A DNA stretch of 64,000 nt from Asterias amurensis (GCF_032118995.1 NC_092650.1:21142501-21206500); one strand, 5' to 3'. Shown: positions 43,680-56,300, numbered from the stretch's first letter. The notes: generated from the sequence alone by a model not told the origin. Made by a program: numbers and translations.

Positions 43680-44100
43680 TTAGGCCAGTGGGGTCTGACC
43701 CACATTTGGGTCAATATGACCCGGAATGTTTTTTTTTAGAAATGCCCCTTAAGACTGTAAAGCTGATGCAGCATCCGATAAGGACCAGGAACCTGGTCAA
43801 TTCTGATCAGGAACCGAGTCGATTCTGACCAGGAACCGGGTAACTTTTGACCAAGAACCGGGTATATAATCCAAACTTGAACCGAAATAGGTTCTGACCA
43901 AGAACCGGGTCAGTTATGACCAGAAACCGGGTCAATTCTGACCAGAAATCCGGTCAATTATACCACTTCTGACCATGAACTGTGTAAATTATGACCAAGA
44001 ACTGAAACCGGGTGAATTCTAACAAGGAACAGGGTCGATCCTGACCAGGAACATTGTCAATTATGACCAGGAACCAGGTCAATTCTGACCCAGGAGGTTT
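43680..44100. repeat. Tandem ~20-bp repeat 'TGACCAGGAACCGGGTCAAT'
   Basis: About fourteen units from 43785 to 44095 with lengths near 20-24 bp (GACCAGGAACCGGGTC plus a variable TCAATTCT/TTATG). The preceding 43690-43730 has the related 'GGGTCTGACCCACATTTGGG'. Related GGGTC/GACCC-rich stretches occur at 52510-52680 and 59970-60255. Confidence 0.8.
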
Positions 44101-44695
44101 TTTTTATAGATTGCATCACATAAGGTGATGTTATCGCCGACTCGTCTCCACATACCCGACGATTCTTTGCCAATGAACACCAACCTTCTAGGCTACCGGG
44201 TCCATGCCAATGTTATCACGGCCAGTGTTGTTGTCTGGAAATAGTTTGGAATCAATTTTGTTATAGATTAGATAGATTTACATAACACAATAACATTCCT
44301 ATTACATTCCTATTACATAGCTTCTAAACATGTACCAAGCATGTCGCTTAATTATAGGAAAAACAATAACCTAAACAGTATTGTTAATATAATTGCAGAC
44401 AGAAGCAGCTATGTTCACATTTTTTTTTTTTTTTTTTTTTTTTTTACTCCTTCCCTACCTTTCGCATGGTTCCCTCCTACTTTTAGCTTCTCTGAAGTTG
44501 TTTCGCATTATACCGTTTTTATTCTCGTAGCCCCTCTTTAGAATTATATAATGCATTGTGGCTCTGTGATATAGCTAGAATTGCACTGATATAGCCTAAC
44601 TGTTTTGGGCAAGCTTGCAAAAACAAACAAAAAAACATGATAATGCAATTGCCCTCCACTTTAAGATCTTAGTTAGCAAACAAATGTCTACTTAC
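44101..44695. other. 3' flank of the CAP/EGF gene
   Basis: It holds a poly-T tract (44419-44445). On the minus strand an acceptor-like AACAG at about 44600 could begin a last exon that would stay open for 18 codons to TAA near 44548. The polypyrimidine tract is weak, so I do not include it in the gene model. Confidence 0.35.
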
Positions 44696-46191
44696 TTGTC
44701 TTCTGATTTTTCTTATCCGGTCCAATCTTCGACTTCTTTGAAACCCTGAAAGGTGACACAAAACAAAATTATCAAATACTTTTCTAAAATATCATGTTTA
44801 TAGTTTACTCTCGTTAATGTAAGTCCGCAATACCACTCTTTCATAGCGTCATACAGCAGACAATCCTTATTACAGTGAAAGGCGGATACTATCACCTCGA
44901 TTTAGAGTGAAGTTTGTTTCGCTCAAAAAAGACTGACACAGATTGACTACCAGTCTCAAAAAACGCGAAACTGACACCACTCATACACAAGAGTGAAATT
45001 GTCACTCTTTTAGATTAAGAGAGTAACATTAAGAGAATTTGTATGATTTTGTTTACTTACTTCATGCAAACAACAACAACCATAACGATAAAAGCCACCA
45101 GAACAACGACTGCTACAACGATAGCTATGATGACTGCAGTGGAGATACCCGTGGGGGCTGGCGCAGCGGTAGACGGTACCACCGTAGCGACGGGCTCCTC
45201 CTGGCCAGCTTCTACTCCTTGAACAGACACGCTGACATTCAACGACGAAAGTGACATGGTCAGATTGTCCATGTTCTCCTCGATGGCTTCAAGTAGAACA
45301 TCCTGGTCCAAATATGGCCCTGGAACAGAAAATAAACGCGTTATGTTAATTCAACGCACAGAATATAATTATTTAGTTTGTGGGACAATTCGATTGCTTC
45401 AATCCAAATGTAGATAATAGCGAATCTAACCTGTGAACATTTCATTAAAAACGACAACTCTGGGAACACCCCCCCCCCCCCCTTAGATGTGTTAAATGAT
45501 CCAGTGTATCATTAATATCAAGGACGGCTAAATCCCACTTTGATTTGCAAATAATTATGAAAAACAATGAAATACTTAAACTTAACACTACACGCATGCA
45601 ACTTTTCAGCTGATGAACTGATTTCTTACTTTTCTTTTCAAAACAGTGTCAAAGAAAGTTGCAAAATACTGTACAAAACTGATAGGTATGTGATCGGCCA
45701 TTCAGTTATTTGTTCATCCTATTATAAAGTTGTCCGACTCTATGATTTCCCCAAAGGGTTTCAAAGCAACCGAGTGATTCTTTCACCTGTTGCACGCTTT
45801 CGAATCGTATGCCGCCCTCCCCAGTCCAGCAAGGTTTCGGCTTCACGCCGTCTGCGTCCCGTCGACCCCGCACTACACAGTTCCGTAGTAGCTGGCGGCG
45901 TGACCAAGAACATGACCAAGAAGGCATCGGAGTCACTCGAGTATGGCTCGGGGTAACCGCTCGCCGTGACGGTGTGGGTTTCGTTCACATAAGACAACAT
46001 ATCAGCTCTGGTTTGATAAAGGTTAATATTCTGATATTACAACTTGGAAATTAGAAATACAAATTATACGATCATAAAAAAAAAAACTGCAAAATATAAG
46101 TATATTTTTTTAAACGAACTATTTTTACTTGTAAAATGTACTTTTTCGGCCTGCTTGGCCGCCAGTCCAGCGAATAAAAAAACCATAATAA

Positions 46192-46232
<41 letters not shown>

Positions 46233-49200
46233 ATATAAATAACAAAAAAAACTCCAAGGTCATATGATTCCACCCTACTCAAGAACGCTGTATCAATATT
46301 TGCCTCAGTCTGCTTCATTCTATCTCATGTATTTTTATTTTTTATTTCTATTAAAAAAAATACGTGTTCAATTGACCTTCTCTAACATTACTTGTTTTGT
46401 ACATTTTACAATGCGGAAACAAAAGTTTGAGTTGAAAAAGTTACTTTCGAAATTCTTCCAATTCTTTCAGCAAATGACAGACATAATTACAGACTTACGT
46501 GTTTTTGGATCCCTCACCAGGACAGCAAAGTTCAAACCTATCATTACAGAATGACGTCACTATGTAGGCAATGAAGCGTATAAGATATGGCTCTATGTAG
46601 TCCCACTAAAAGTAAAAACAAGATCAAATTCAGTGTTCTTTTTAGTCCCCCATATTTTATTAGAATCCTTGTAGAAAAAAGTGACAAGTCACTAATCTCC
46701 CGTTAAAACGTTTTCAAAAGAGATTCATAGTTTGGTGCTGTTTTTATTATATATAAATACATGTAGCCTGCTTTATATGTACTATTTTGTGCACGAAGTA
46801 TAAACGAGTGATCATGTTTTTCACCCCCTAAAAAATCCGGACACAACCCCGGGACCTGCTCAGATCTCCCCCCCCCCCTCTTGGATGTGTGGAATATTCC
46901 AGATATGATATCAAGGACATATTAAGTCCAATGATCGGAATAGCAGTTTGGCCAACATAGAGAAAACAGGTGTTAGTTGTCAGATGAAAAGGATGTACTT
47001 GTTAAAGCCTCCTTCTTAATGGAGCATTCCCGGAATGCAGCCCGCCGTCATAACAAAGGGTAACAAACGCTGTCTAAACAATAAAAAATTGTCAGTAAAT
47101 TCCACTCACATCATTGATATCGGCTAGAAGGATGACGATTACCCCGTACCGTGCTTGTTCCCGCTCATCTGCAGATTAAAACATTAACATAATGTTGTTA
47201 ATACCACAATTTTTTTGTAGCAAAATAATTGTCCTTGTTTCTGAGTCACTATTCATGAATCACCTGAGAAAGAATTGAGTGCAATTTAAGAGATTTTTAC
47301 AGCTTAAAATAAAAGTTGAGCAAGGCAAATACACCCAATTCGATGTGTATCTTCCCTTCAAGATAAAAGTTTAGCATCGTTTACAAAATAATAGTTTCAT
47401 TTGTTATAAGTTTTACCCTGTGCACATTTCTTATACCTTGGTCTTGTTATTATTCATTCCATATTGTTATCTCTTCTATACTCTATTACACATCTGGACA
47501 AATTGACAATTGCCTCAGCATCCCGTTTGTTGTGTCTGGTTTCGAACATTTTTTGATAGAGTTGTTGTGAGCACCAGTCTCTTGGGAACACCTTTGTGTG
47601 TTCTTCTCATAAGTTTGGGAACATTTATAGACCGAAACTCGACAGGGCGCAAGTGAGTCCATAAGGCAGCCTCAGCAATCAACTAAAAACACAGGATACT
47701 CACGTTGGCAAGTGTCGCCTTGGTATTCGGATGCACATTGGCATGCACACGATGATGAATCAAACGTCCCACCATTTGAGCAAGTCAGGGACGGACATGC
47801 GGTTGTTGGTGCTTGTGTCGTCAGAGCAGCTAATTAAGCACAATCGAAAGAAAGATGGGAACAAAATAGTAAACAGAATTTGTTTGAGAAAAATAAAAAA
47901 ATTAAAAATTAAAAAAACAGCGTTCGCATCGAAACTTCGTACTTTTGAATCAAGATGTTCGTTTTTACTTTAGCTAGTTACGTGTTACTATAAGAAAGGT
48001 ATTAAGGCAGTTGAGCGTTGGACATGGTCACCAGTCTGAAGAAGCTCCTAGCGTAGGAGTGAAACAGAATCAACTGAAAAATATATGCAAAGTAAAATTT
48101 CTTTATTTTTGGATTTGTAAAAACTAACCTCTCAATTCTTGATTATCAACAATCCAGAAAAACTTATATTTAATGAAATGCAGGCCTGATACTTCACTGA
48201 GGCAACGAGGGAAATAGGAGACTTTCCAACGCTAGGTGGCAGCAGACTTACCGGGTAAATTTCCATTGTTTACATAGTTCTAAACGTGCGCACATGAGCG
48301 AGCACAATGGATTTTACCTGGCACGTCTGCGAGGAGAAAACGCATTGGTGCCCTTGCCCTTTTAAAGACAAAACATACAGGCCTGGAGGTGGTACCTACT
48401 TTGACACGTGCTTCCCTGGTACCCGGGTGAACATTGACACTCGCAGGACGATGCATCGAAAGTGCCACCGTTAGAGCAAGTAACTGATGGACAGTTGGTA
48501 GCAGTGGGTTGGGTGGTTGCCGCAACCGTAGTCGCAGCGTTCGTCTGTGCAGGACCTGCTGTTGACGGGTCTACTCTTTCACAGATGAAAATAAAATCCA
48601 TTGATTTTTAAACGCTTTGTAAACTGTAACAATTATGAACAAGCTATTCCTTATTCTGAATTGTTGATATAACACCATTAGTTTTATTATAATTTACTTG
48701 TCATCAAACATAAAAAAGGAAACAAAAGAAGCAAACAGTACAATATACACCCACTCAGTAGCTCCCGAAGACATCACGACATAAATCTATATTTATTTAT
48801 CAATTTGTGTTATAGTGGACGTTCCCCGAGTTTGTTTTTGCAAAGAACTAAGGATCTAAAGAAGATTTGTGAACCTAACCATTATACTGATTTGTATTTT
48901 GACATAGTTTAAATAAGGGAATCAATGTGTGGTGAAAAGGTTTTCAACTAGTGGTTTAATCCCAACGAGGCCTGGTTCTTGATAATTTTACCGAGACGAA
49001 GTCGAGGTAAATTATCAAGAACCAAGCCTCGGTGGGTTCAACCACTAGTTGCAAACCTATTCAACACACTTTGATTCCCATTCATAAATACCTTTTCGGT
49101 CAAAAAACATGAACACTTATGGTCAAAAACTAAAATAAATGCAAACATTATAATATTTGAATGATTTCTTTCAACACAACACCCCTCCAGCTATGAAATG

Positions 49201-52200
49201 GTAAGGATCAGTCAAGGCCCTTGGGTAAACAACTCCTTATAAGGGAATTCTGTGCGCGTCGCGCGTATCGCGTGATGTGGCACAACTGTCTCGGCCGTTG
49301 CTCTCCACCAATAGGAATGAAGAAACTGTCTTATAAGCACAGGTGCAAACTCGCGTGTCACGCCTCTGTTTCAACATTTTTTACTGGTCATAAACAAAGG
49401 TTTTTACACACCCACGTGACGCACTCTCCACCAATAGGAATAGCGAAACTATATGAGGTGTTTATGAATAAAGATTTATTCGCTGTTAGTAAAATCAAGG
49501 TTTTTGACTTGTATAACCCATCAAGAATAAGGGGAGAAAAAAATATGATTTGTTCATTACAAAATATAATGGAAAATATCTAAAGGCAGAAAATTCTTGC
49601 TAAATTTATTTTTATTAAATACATACCGCAGGAATATCCTGGATCTTGATCAGCTGTATATAAATACAAAAGACAAATTTAAAAATACTTATTATAAAAA
49701 AATATCAAATATACAATACAACACAATACAATAATCTTTTTTAGATCCCCAAAAAGGTAATTCAAATGCTCGCAAACAGTAAAAATATTGAAACAAAGAT
49801 AAAACAAACAATGTGTAAACTCAGCCAACTTTGCTTTTGATGTGAGACAACAGGTTTAACAGAAATGCTTAAGACAATATACAGAAAATAAATAGAAATG
49901 GACGGATTTGTGTGCTTTCAGATAGGAATAAAGGACTTTACCTTTCTCAAAATCTATGTTACTTCAGAGGGAGCCGTTTCTCACAATGTTTTATACTATC
50001 AACAGCTCTCCATGCTCGTTAAATACCAAGACAGTTTTTAAGTTACTATTTGTTTTGAGTAATTACCAAACGTGTACCTTCCCTTTAAACGATTCGGCTT
50101 TTGTTAGAAGTAGTCAAACGTATGAACTCACCTTCGCATAGGTCACACAGTGCAGGGCAATTAGTCAGCACGTAGCTATGATCATCATCACACCAACTCT
50201 TGGGCCAGCCAGGATTAGCTCCGCAGTAGTTATGGGTGTTCTCACACACCGCTGAAATCGTACACAAAAATGTTACCACTGAATGTATATAAGGTGCTAC
50301 AAAAGGTGTGTGGGGAGTAAAAACTACGGTGCGTTCGATTAGCCTCCCTGGGTCGACCCCAGTCTGTCCCCGGTGCGTTCGAACAGCTTTTGATGTCATT
50401 CCAGGGGCTCACCCGGATCAGCCCCAAATGCCCTACTTGTGGAGTTGGTCACTAGGGGGGTGACCCGAGGTGCATGCGCGGTCACCACGAGAGGCCGAGT
50501 GTGATCGTTCGATTAGCGCATGGCAATTGGGCGCACCCGAGTGAGCACCGCGGGGTCGACCCAGGGAAACTATGCCGAACGCTCCCACTGTATGTAAAAA
50601 CAATATTTGGAGTACCTATAAGCATAAGTTTTGTTCCCACTTTTTCACATGTATAACCTGAAACATGTTTAGCATTGTGTGTGTTTAAATCCTTTACGAG
50701 AAGTTTAAGCAGGTGGCAAAATGATAAGCATGTTTATAATTGTAAACAGATTTAAACAGTGGATACAGCATTTGTGTTTAAACACTCAACACTGTTTCCA
50801 GGCCGCTGTATCACACTCTGCCTAGGACTTTAAAGATGTATAGAGTCAATAAACTCTTTATATTTGCAGCTATCTTTGATACCATACAAATTTTGATACC
50901 ACTTTAAATTATATGGAGTGGCTCAGAAGTACTGAGACCATAAAGAGACAGGTAAACATATATTGAAAATGTGAAAGGTTGAAGAAAATATTTTGTTCCC
51001 TCTAAGTATTTCGTAACCTCGAAATACTATTAAGTTCCCTCGTGGGGATGAAATACCATTCCCAGGGGACGGAATATAAATTCGAGGGAACAAAATAACT
51101 TTCCATTTCGTGGGAACAAAATACTGTTTCAAGTGTATGGGCAAACAAATGAGATGAAGCCAACCACACAAACAACTTTCTGCATTTAAATATTATACAT
51201 GAACCCATGTAAAGGCCTCATTAGTTTTGTCCCCCTGAAGCAAAAAAACAACAATAACAACAACAACAAAAAAACAACATGGATGTTATTCTTACTTCCA
51301 CAATCGGATCCAGAGAAACCATTCGGGCAGGAACACGAACAGGCACTGCTGTCTAACGTCCCGCAGTTCTCACAAACCTGTGCACAGACTGGCCCAATCA
51401 ATCGATCAATCAAGAAAAAATAAATATACGATGCCATACATCCATGAATTAATCTGACCTCATTTTGATTCTTGTCAAATAAAAAACACAACAGTTATAC
51501 AGTCTATACATACATTTTAGACCTGACTATAAATTATATAAATAAACCCCCCAAACCAACACCAACAACGCCATAACGGATTTTTTTCCCCCACAGAATT
51601 TGATTATACGGTGTAAAAACCATCTTAATATATTCTTTATCCCGAATGCAAATGAAAAACAGTGTATATTCAAACAACAACACATTGGCAGCTAAATAAC
51701 AATGGAAAGCAATGTAAAAGATGGAAATTTACACGGGGAAAAACTGTAAATAATATAGGACTAAACGGACAATGAACAAGAATCAACAAGAATCAAACTG
51801 AACATTTCCAAACAGATTCAATTCAGGTCCAAAATGCTTATTCAAAACTTACCGCATTCTTCAGAGTGGGTGGAACATAGCCCTGTATATGTAGACATTG
51901 AATATAAGAAAAAGAATACTAAGGAATTCATCAAACATTTTAATCAGCTACCTACAAATACTTAAAGACACTGGACATTATTGGTAGTTGTCAGTCTTTT
52001 TATACTTGCTGTATCTCAACATATACATAAAATTGCAAACCTGCGAAAATTTGGGCTCAATCGGTCATCGAAGTTGCGAGATAATAATAAAAGAACAAAC
52101 ACCCTTGTCACACGAAGTAGTGTGCTATCCGATGATTGATTTTGAGACCTCAAACTTTTAATCTGAGGTTTCGAAATCAAATTCGTGGAAAATTACTTCT

Positions 52201-55200
52201 TTCTTGAAAATTATGGCACTTCAGAGGGAGCCGTTTCTCACAATGGTTTATACTACCAACAGCTCCCCATAGCTCGTTACCAAGTAAGGTTTTATGCTAA
52301 TAATTATTTTGAGTAATTACCAATAGTTTAAACTGCATTTAATACTCTAAAATAAAAAGTTCTGACTCATATCCGTGCCCGGAAACCAAGGTCACAAAGA
52401 AGTTATCCGAAACATATAACATCGGATAGATTGCAGTAGCTTCCAAAGTATAGGGTAACATGTAAAACAGAGCAGTCAAAAGTATGACTGCACCTACGGT
52501 CAACATTATACATCTGGGTCATAAGGCTGATTCGGAAAGTGGAATTGAACTTGGATTCTGGGTCAATTTGATAAGTGTCTGGCTTAATTTGACACAGTTT
52601 CTGGGTCAAACTGACTCTAAATTGGGTCAGGATCCATGTGATCCATATCTGGGTCAATTTTGACCCGAGAATTTATAGAGTGTAGCTAAAGGCAATTATG
52701 TAATGTTTCTTTAAACAATATTAGGCTACCCTCGATGAAGACTCACACAACTTGGAAACAGTTTTTTAATTCAGGTTATTTATAGCGAGACTTGCCAAAC
52801 GAGTTTCTGAAGGTCACTATACTTACGGCATTGGTTTGCATAACACTGGCCGATCCCTCCATCACATTGTGTACAAGGTGTGCCCGTCAAAAATGGTTTA
52901 GTCCCGGCATAATTTCCACTGTAAAATAACAGAGTATATGTTTTTAGTGGCAAATGATACTAACAACTTGGTCTGCTGCCACCTAGTGTTCAGTGTTACT
53001 AGTTGTACAGCATTAATGTGATTGACTGGTCCCCTGTCTTTATCAGCAAGGACAAAGACAGGGACTTGCTTTTTAGAACGACTTCATTGAATACAATCAC
53101 TTCATTGGATAAACTATAGAAGTGACGTTAAAAAAATTATTATATGTGTTTTGATTGGTCCGAAGTGACGTTCGGCAGCTGCACTTTCGGTCGTCTGCTT
53201 ATGGATCTAGGTAAAAGGTGAAAATGGACAGGGATTGAGCTGTAGCTAGAGGCCACTCTCTGACGTTATTCTCAAGCCTCGAAGTGTGACGCCCAAACAA
53301 CATCTCTGAGTAGAGATTAATGTATGGCTCAAACAGTCTGACGTCATTGGAGACTCGTAAATTACGCCGGATATCGGCGTTAAGAAACTGGCTGGCAGTT
53401 GCCTGCCAGTTGTAACTTTGACCTTGCATGCCTTGACAAACACACTTTGGCCACTAATGGTAATTGTCAAAGACCAGTCTTCTCAGATAATAATGAAATA
53501 AAAACACCCTTGTCACACGAAGTTGTGTACTTTCATGTACTTGATTTCGATACCTCAAATTCTAAATTTGAGGTCTCGAAATCAAATTCGTGGAAAATTA
53601 CTTCTTTCTCGAAAACTAAGTCACTTCAGAGGGAGCCGTTTCTCGCAATGTTTTATACCATCAACCTCTCCCTATTAGTCGTTACCAAAGTAAGGTTTTA
53701 TGCTAATAAAATTTTTGAGTAATTTAGTGTCCGCTGCGTTTAAGCGCTGATTAACAGCCAAAGTATCCTCGATGTTTGTGTTTCTATTTTTACATGGGTT
53801 GCAATATCTGAGTCAACTATCTAGTAATTTTTTGACTTACGGAGGACCATAGTTGCACGTAACGATCCAGTTATTGGTCCATGATATTCCAGATGCCGTT
53901 GGACAGAATGACATCGCACATCCAACTGCGTAGCTATTGGCCCACACAACCTGAGAATAAATAATCAGACTAATTTAAACTTCCGGATTGTTTCACAATT
54001 TTATGTTGGCACGATCTGGTTAAAGGGTTTGAGAAGCCCCCTGCTTTTTGTACTACACAAAACATAGTGTCCGTAGATTTACACTAAATTTACACGAATT
54101 GAAGATAATGACGGAAGACAGCTTCCCTTAAAATAATGCTAATATTGCTAATGCGCTGTATTTTTTGAGAAATTTGTAAAACAATGTCAAGAAAAAAGAA
54201 TTCGTCAAGAAGTCGACTACTATTTTAAGCATACACCATATTCAGTATTGGTAATTACGCGACTCTCTGAAAACATCGCTCTGTGATTTTCACTCTTTTT
54301 CAAAATTTTGACGACTATGAAGCTGCAACTTATACAGGTAAATTACACTCATTCACAGTGACTATAGATTGATGATATGCCACAAATGGTGATCTACAAA
54401 AGGTATCAAAACCGTTAAATATTGAATTTACTGGTTTAATCACTGAACGGTGAAGGTTTTGAACATAGCGATGAGAGATTGTTAAGTTAGAAATCCGCTT
54501 ATTTGTTGCACCATTTTGTATAAGAAGAGCCAAACAAGTAGAGTATAACAACTTGCTTCACAATTTGATTGTCCACAGACAAATTGACCCAAACCAAAAA
54601 AGTGCCCAGATAATGCGTTCCACCATAAAACCCTATCTAATAAATAAGCACTATCTTGTAAAGACACTGGACACCTTTGGTAAATGTAAAAGACCAGTCT
54701 TCTCACTTGGTGTATCTCAACATAAGCACAAAATAACAAACCTTGAGCTCAATTGGTCGTCGAAGTTGCGAGATAATAATGAAGGAAAAAACACTCTTGT
54801 CACACAAAGTTGTGTGCTTTCAGATGCTTGATTTCGAGACCACATCAACATCTTATTCTGAGGTCTCGAAATAAAATTCGTGGAAAATAACTTATTTCTC
54901 AAAAACTACGTAATACTCCAGAGGGAGCCGTTTGTCAACAGCTCCCCATTACTCGTTTCCAAGTAAGGTTTTATGCTGATAATTATTTCGAGTAACTACC
55001 AATAGTGTCAAGTGCCTTTAATTCAAGGCTTGATTGATACCTGCGTGTAGTGGCCACAAACTTGGTTCGTCTGACATGCATTTGTGTCGTATGTGTAGAA
55101 CTGATCCTCGTCGTACCAAGCCTGCACAGCGCCACCACCGTCTACTCGATTGGATTGAGAACCGTAACCAGAGATGTAGAGGTTTTGCCCGAGCGACGAG

Positions 55201-55289
55201 AAGGGACTGATGTTCTCCGGTTGGCCATGGTCCCATGTGCACGTGTCAGACCACTGCTGGGCCATGGTGGCTAAGGTGTCATCCCATAC
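44696..55289 (-). CDS. Type I membrane protein with CAP, EGF-like and ShKT-like domains, 14 exons (partial)
   Basis: Exons in transcript order: 55289-55041, 53950-53841, 52918-52827, 51882-51853, 51388-51296, 50251-50132, 49653-49627, 48573-48400, 47829-47704, 47168-47110, 46605-46499, 46007-45787, 45319-45061 and 44745-44696. Phase is kept at every junction. The first three exons encode a CAP/SCP domain with both signatures, each crossing a splice junction: GHYTQ|VVWANS and IVTCNYGPP|GNYAG. Then follow an EGF-like exon (CENCGTLDSSACSCSCPNG), a six-cysteine ShKT-like exon (CENTHNYCGANPGW...CDLC), two paralogous EGF-like exons with Thr-rich stems, an unrecognised ~150-aa juxtamembrane region with GRRRRE, a transmembrane helix (AVIIAIVVAVVVLVAFIVMV) and a Lys-rich tail (KVSKKSKIGPDKKNQK). 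The signal peptide and CAP N-terminus must lie upstream and were not found; the last exon is also missing. It is a likely cell-surface protein of unknown ligand. Confidence 0.82.
46182..46235. repeat. Poly-A followed by (AT)n
   Basis: Low-complexity tract in the intron between exons 46605-46499 and 46007-45787. The open frames over it are artefacts of composition. Confidence 0.85.
48937..49058. repeat. Inverted repeat, ~55-bp arms
   Basis: 'CAACTAGTGGTTTAATCCCA' and 'CGAGGCCTGGTTCTTGATAA' pair with 'TTATCAAGAACCAAGCCTCG' and 'TTCAACCACTAGTTG'; the loop is CGAGACGAAGTCGAG-like. It abuts a family J copy. Confidence 0.85.
49059..49490 (+). mobile_element. Family J dispersed repeat
   Basis: The longest copy: 'TTCAACACACTTTGATTCCC', 'GATTTCTTTCAACACAACAC', 'GTGATGTGGCACAACTGTCT', 'CACCCACGTGACGCACTCTC' and 'ACCAATAGGAATAGCGAAAC'. 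Shared with 16408-16680 and 58262-58600. Confidence 0.8.
49895..50093 (-). mobile_element. Family A MITE, partial
   Basis: 'TGTGTGCTTTCAGATAGGAA' to 'TACCAAACGTGTACCTTCCC', the same diverged subfamily as 32414-32798. It ends 39 bp from the ShKT exon. Confidence 0.75.
50328..50588. mobile_element. Family F element
   Basis: Ends 'GGTGCGTTCGATTAGCCTCC' and 'GGGTCGACCCAGGGAAACTA'. The interior differs from the palindrome at 36595 and resembles 56404-56643 ('GTGATCGTTCGATTAGC'). Confidence 0.75.
50930..51180. repeat. GGGAACAAAATA-word repeat
   Basis: The words GGAACAAAATA and TTTTGTTCCC, with GAGGGAAC and GTTCCCTCG, recur in both orientations from about 50985 to 51130. This suggests a decayed inverted-repeat unit. 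50590-50930 holds nothing I can support. Confidence 0.5.
51962..52345 (-). mobile_element. Family A MITE
   Basis: Complete reverse copy, 'AAAGACACTGGACATTATTG' to 'TTACCAATAGTTTAAACTGC'. Confidence 0.85.
52510..52680. repeat. TGGGTCAA-word repeat
   Basis: 'CTGGGTCAATTT' and near matches recur about six times. It is related in word content to the arrays at 43680 and 59970. Confidence 0.6.
53455..53742 (-). mobile_element. Family A MITE, partly deleted
   Basis: Left end 'TTGGCCACTAATGGTAATTG', right end truncated to 'AGTGTCCGCTGCGTTTAA'; the usual 'ATGCATAAAATAACAAACC' segment is missing. Confidence 0.75.
54020..54190. mobile_element. Family B element, left part
   Basis: 'AAAACATAGTGTCCGTAGAT' to 'GAGAAATTTGTAAAACAATG', then lost. 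The following 54190-54650 has no supported feature. Confidence 0.6.
54659..55020 (-). mobile_element. Family A MITE 20 bp inside the CAP-exon intron
   Basis: 'AAAGACACTGGACACCTTTG' to 'CCAATAGTGTCAAGTGCCTT'. On the minus strand the intron has only its GTATCAATCAAGCCTTGAAT start before the element begins. Confidence 0.85.
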
Positions 55290-55330
55290 CTGGAAAAGGG
55301 CAAAATAAAAGTATAGATTAATTAAATAAA

Positions 55331-55505
55331 AGTGATTTGGATTTTGAAAACTGCATGGTAGAAATACGATAAAGGTTTGCGGTAAAACCATAGCATGATA
55401 ATCTCTAGATGAGCTGGGGTGGTTCTGGAGAAAGCTTTCACCAGAAGCGAAGTTGAAACCCAATGCTCTTTTCAAAACAGCCCCGGCCACAACTCGTTTG
55501 TAATT
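55331..55505 (-). mobile_element. Family K repeat
   Basis: Reverse-orientation match to 36855-36945 ('AAAGGTTTGCGGTAAAACCA', 'GATGAGCTGGGGTGGTTCTG'), 42 bp upstream of the CAP exon acceptor. 55506-56050 holds no exon; 'TAGCGCTCTTATCCGTCACT' near 55522 looks like another repeat tail. Confidence 0.65.
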
Positions 55506-56052
55506 ATGATTACATGGTGTTATATAGCGCTCTTATCCGTCACTCAGTGACGCTCAAGACGCTTAAAGTCATATCCAGCAGAATATGGGGACAATAGGTT
55601 GAAATAATATTTCAAACTATGTCCCTCATAATATGATGAGACCTCTTCCTTTTGCATAGCACCATGAAAATGGTTTTCAGGATACTGTGTTGGCCCACAT
55701 GTTCAGCAAATCAACCAGAAACACCGGGGTGTGTGTGTGTGGGGGGGGGGCATACTTCTTCTCTTCACCATAAGTGGACCGTGTTATCTTCGTGTATAAC
55801 ACAACACACGGGACCAACGGCTTTACGTCCCAACCGTAGGACGAAGCATCATAACATGCGACCAAAAATAGCAAACCGTGTATAAAATGATAATTTGTTT
55901 TAGGTTAAGGCATTACATACATGCTGAGTTAATTATTTGTGAAACAGTTTGCCCTTTCGTAGATTTTGCATGTGGGTTATAATATCAAAAGCTTTATATC
56001 AAAAGGGGAAGGAGTCATTCCCTTTTGGCTGTTTAGTTGCTCAGGGTGTTGT

Positions 56053-56300
56053 TAAAGACACTAGAAATATTGGTTAATTTCAAAGACTAGTCTTCATTTA
56101 AACTTATGCATAAAATAACAAAACCTTTGAAAATTTGGGACTCAATCGGTCGTCGAAGTTGCGAGATATTAATGAAAGAAAAATACACCCTTGGCGCACC
56201 TAGACACACGAAGTTGTGTGCTTCAGACGCTTGATTTCGAGACCTCAAATTCTAAATCTAAGGCCTCGAAATCAAGCGTCTAAATTCGAGCGTCTGAAGT
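56053..56300 (-). mobile_element. Family A MITE, partial
   Basis: 'AAAGACACTAGAAATATTGG' to the GAGACCTC...GAGGTCTC-like palindrome near 56237-56290; the right third is missing. Confidence 0.75.

Noticed and set aside
44548..44605. Last exon of the CAP/EGF gene
   Set aside because: An in-phase 18-codon frame after AACAG exists, but the polypyrimidine tract is weak and other sites are possible, so it was not added.
46044..46318. Small proteins rich in Lys/Ile or Phe
   Set aside because: They are translations of poly-A and (AT)n tracts.
55023..55490. 155-aa continuous frame for the CAP exon
   Set aside because: The part above 55289 is intron and family K repeat; CCAG|GTATGG at 55289 is a good acceptor and the CAP similarity starts there.
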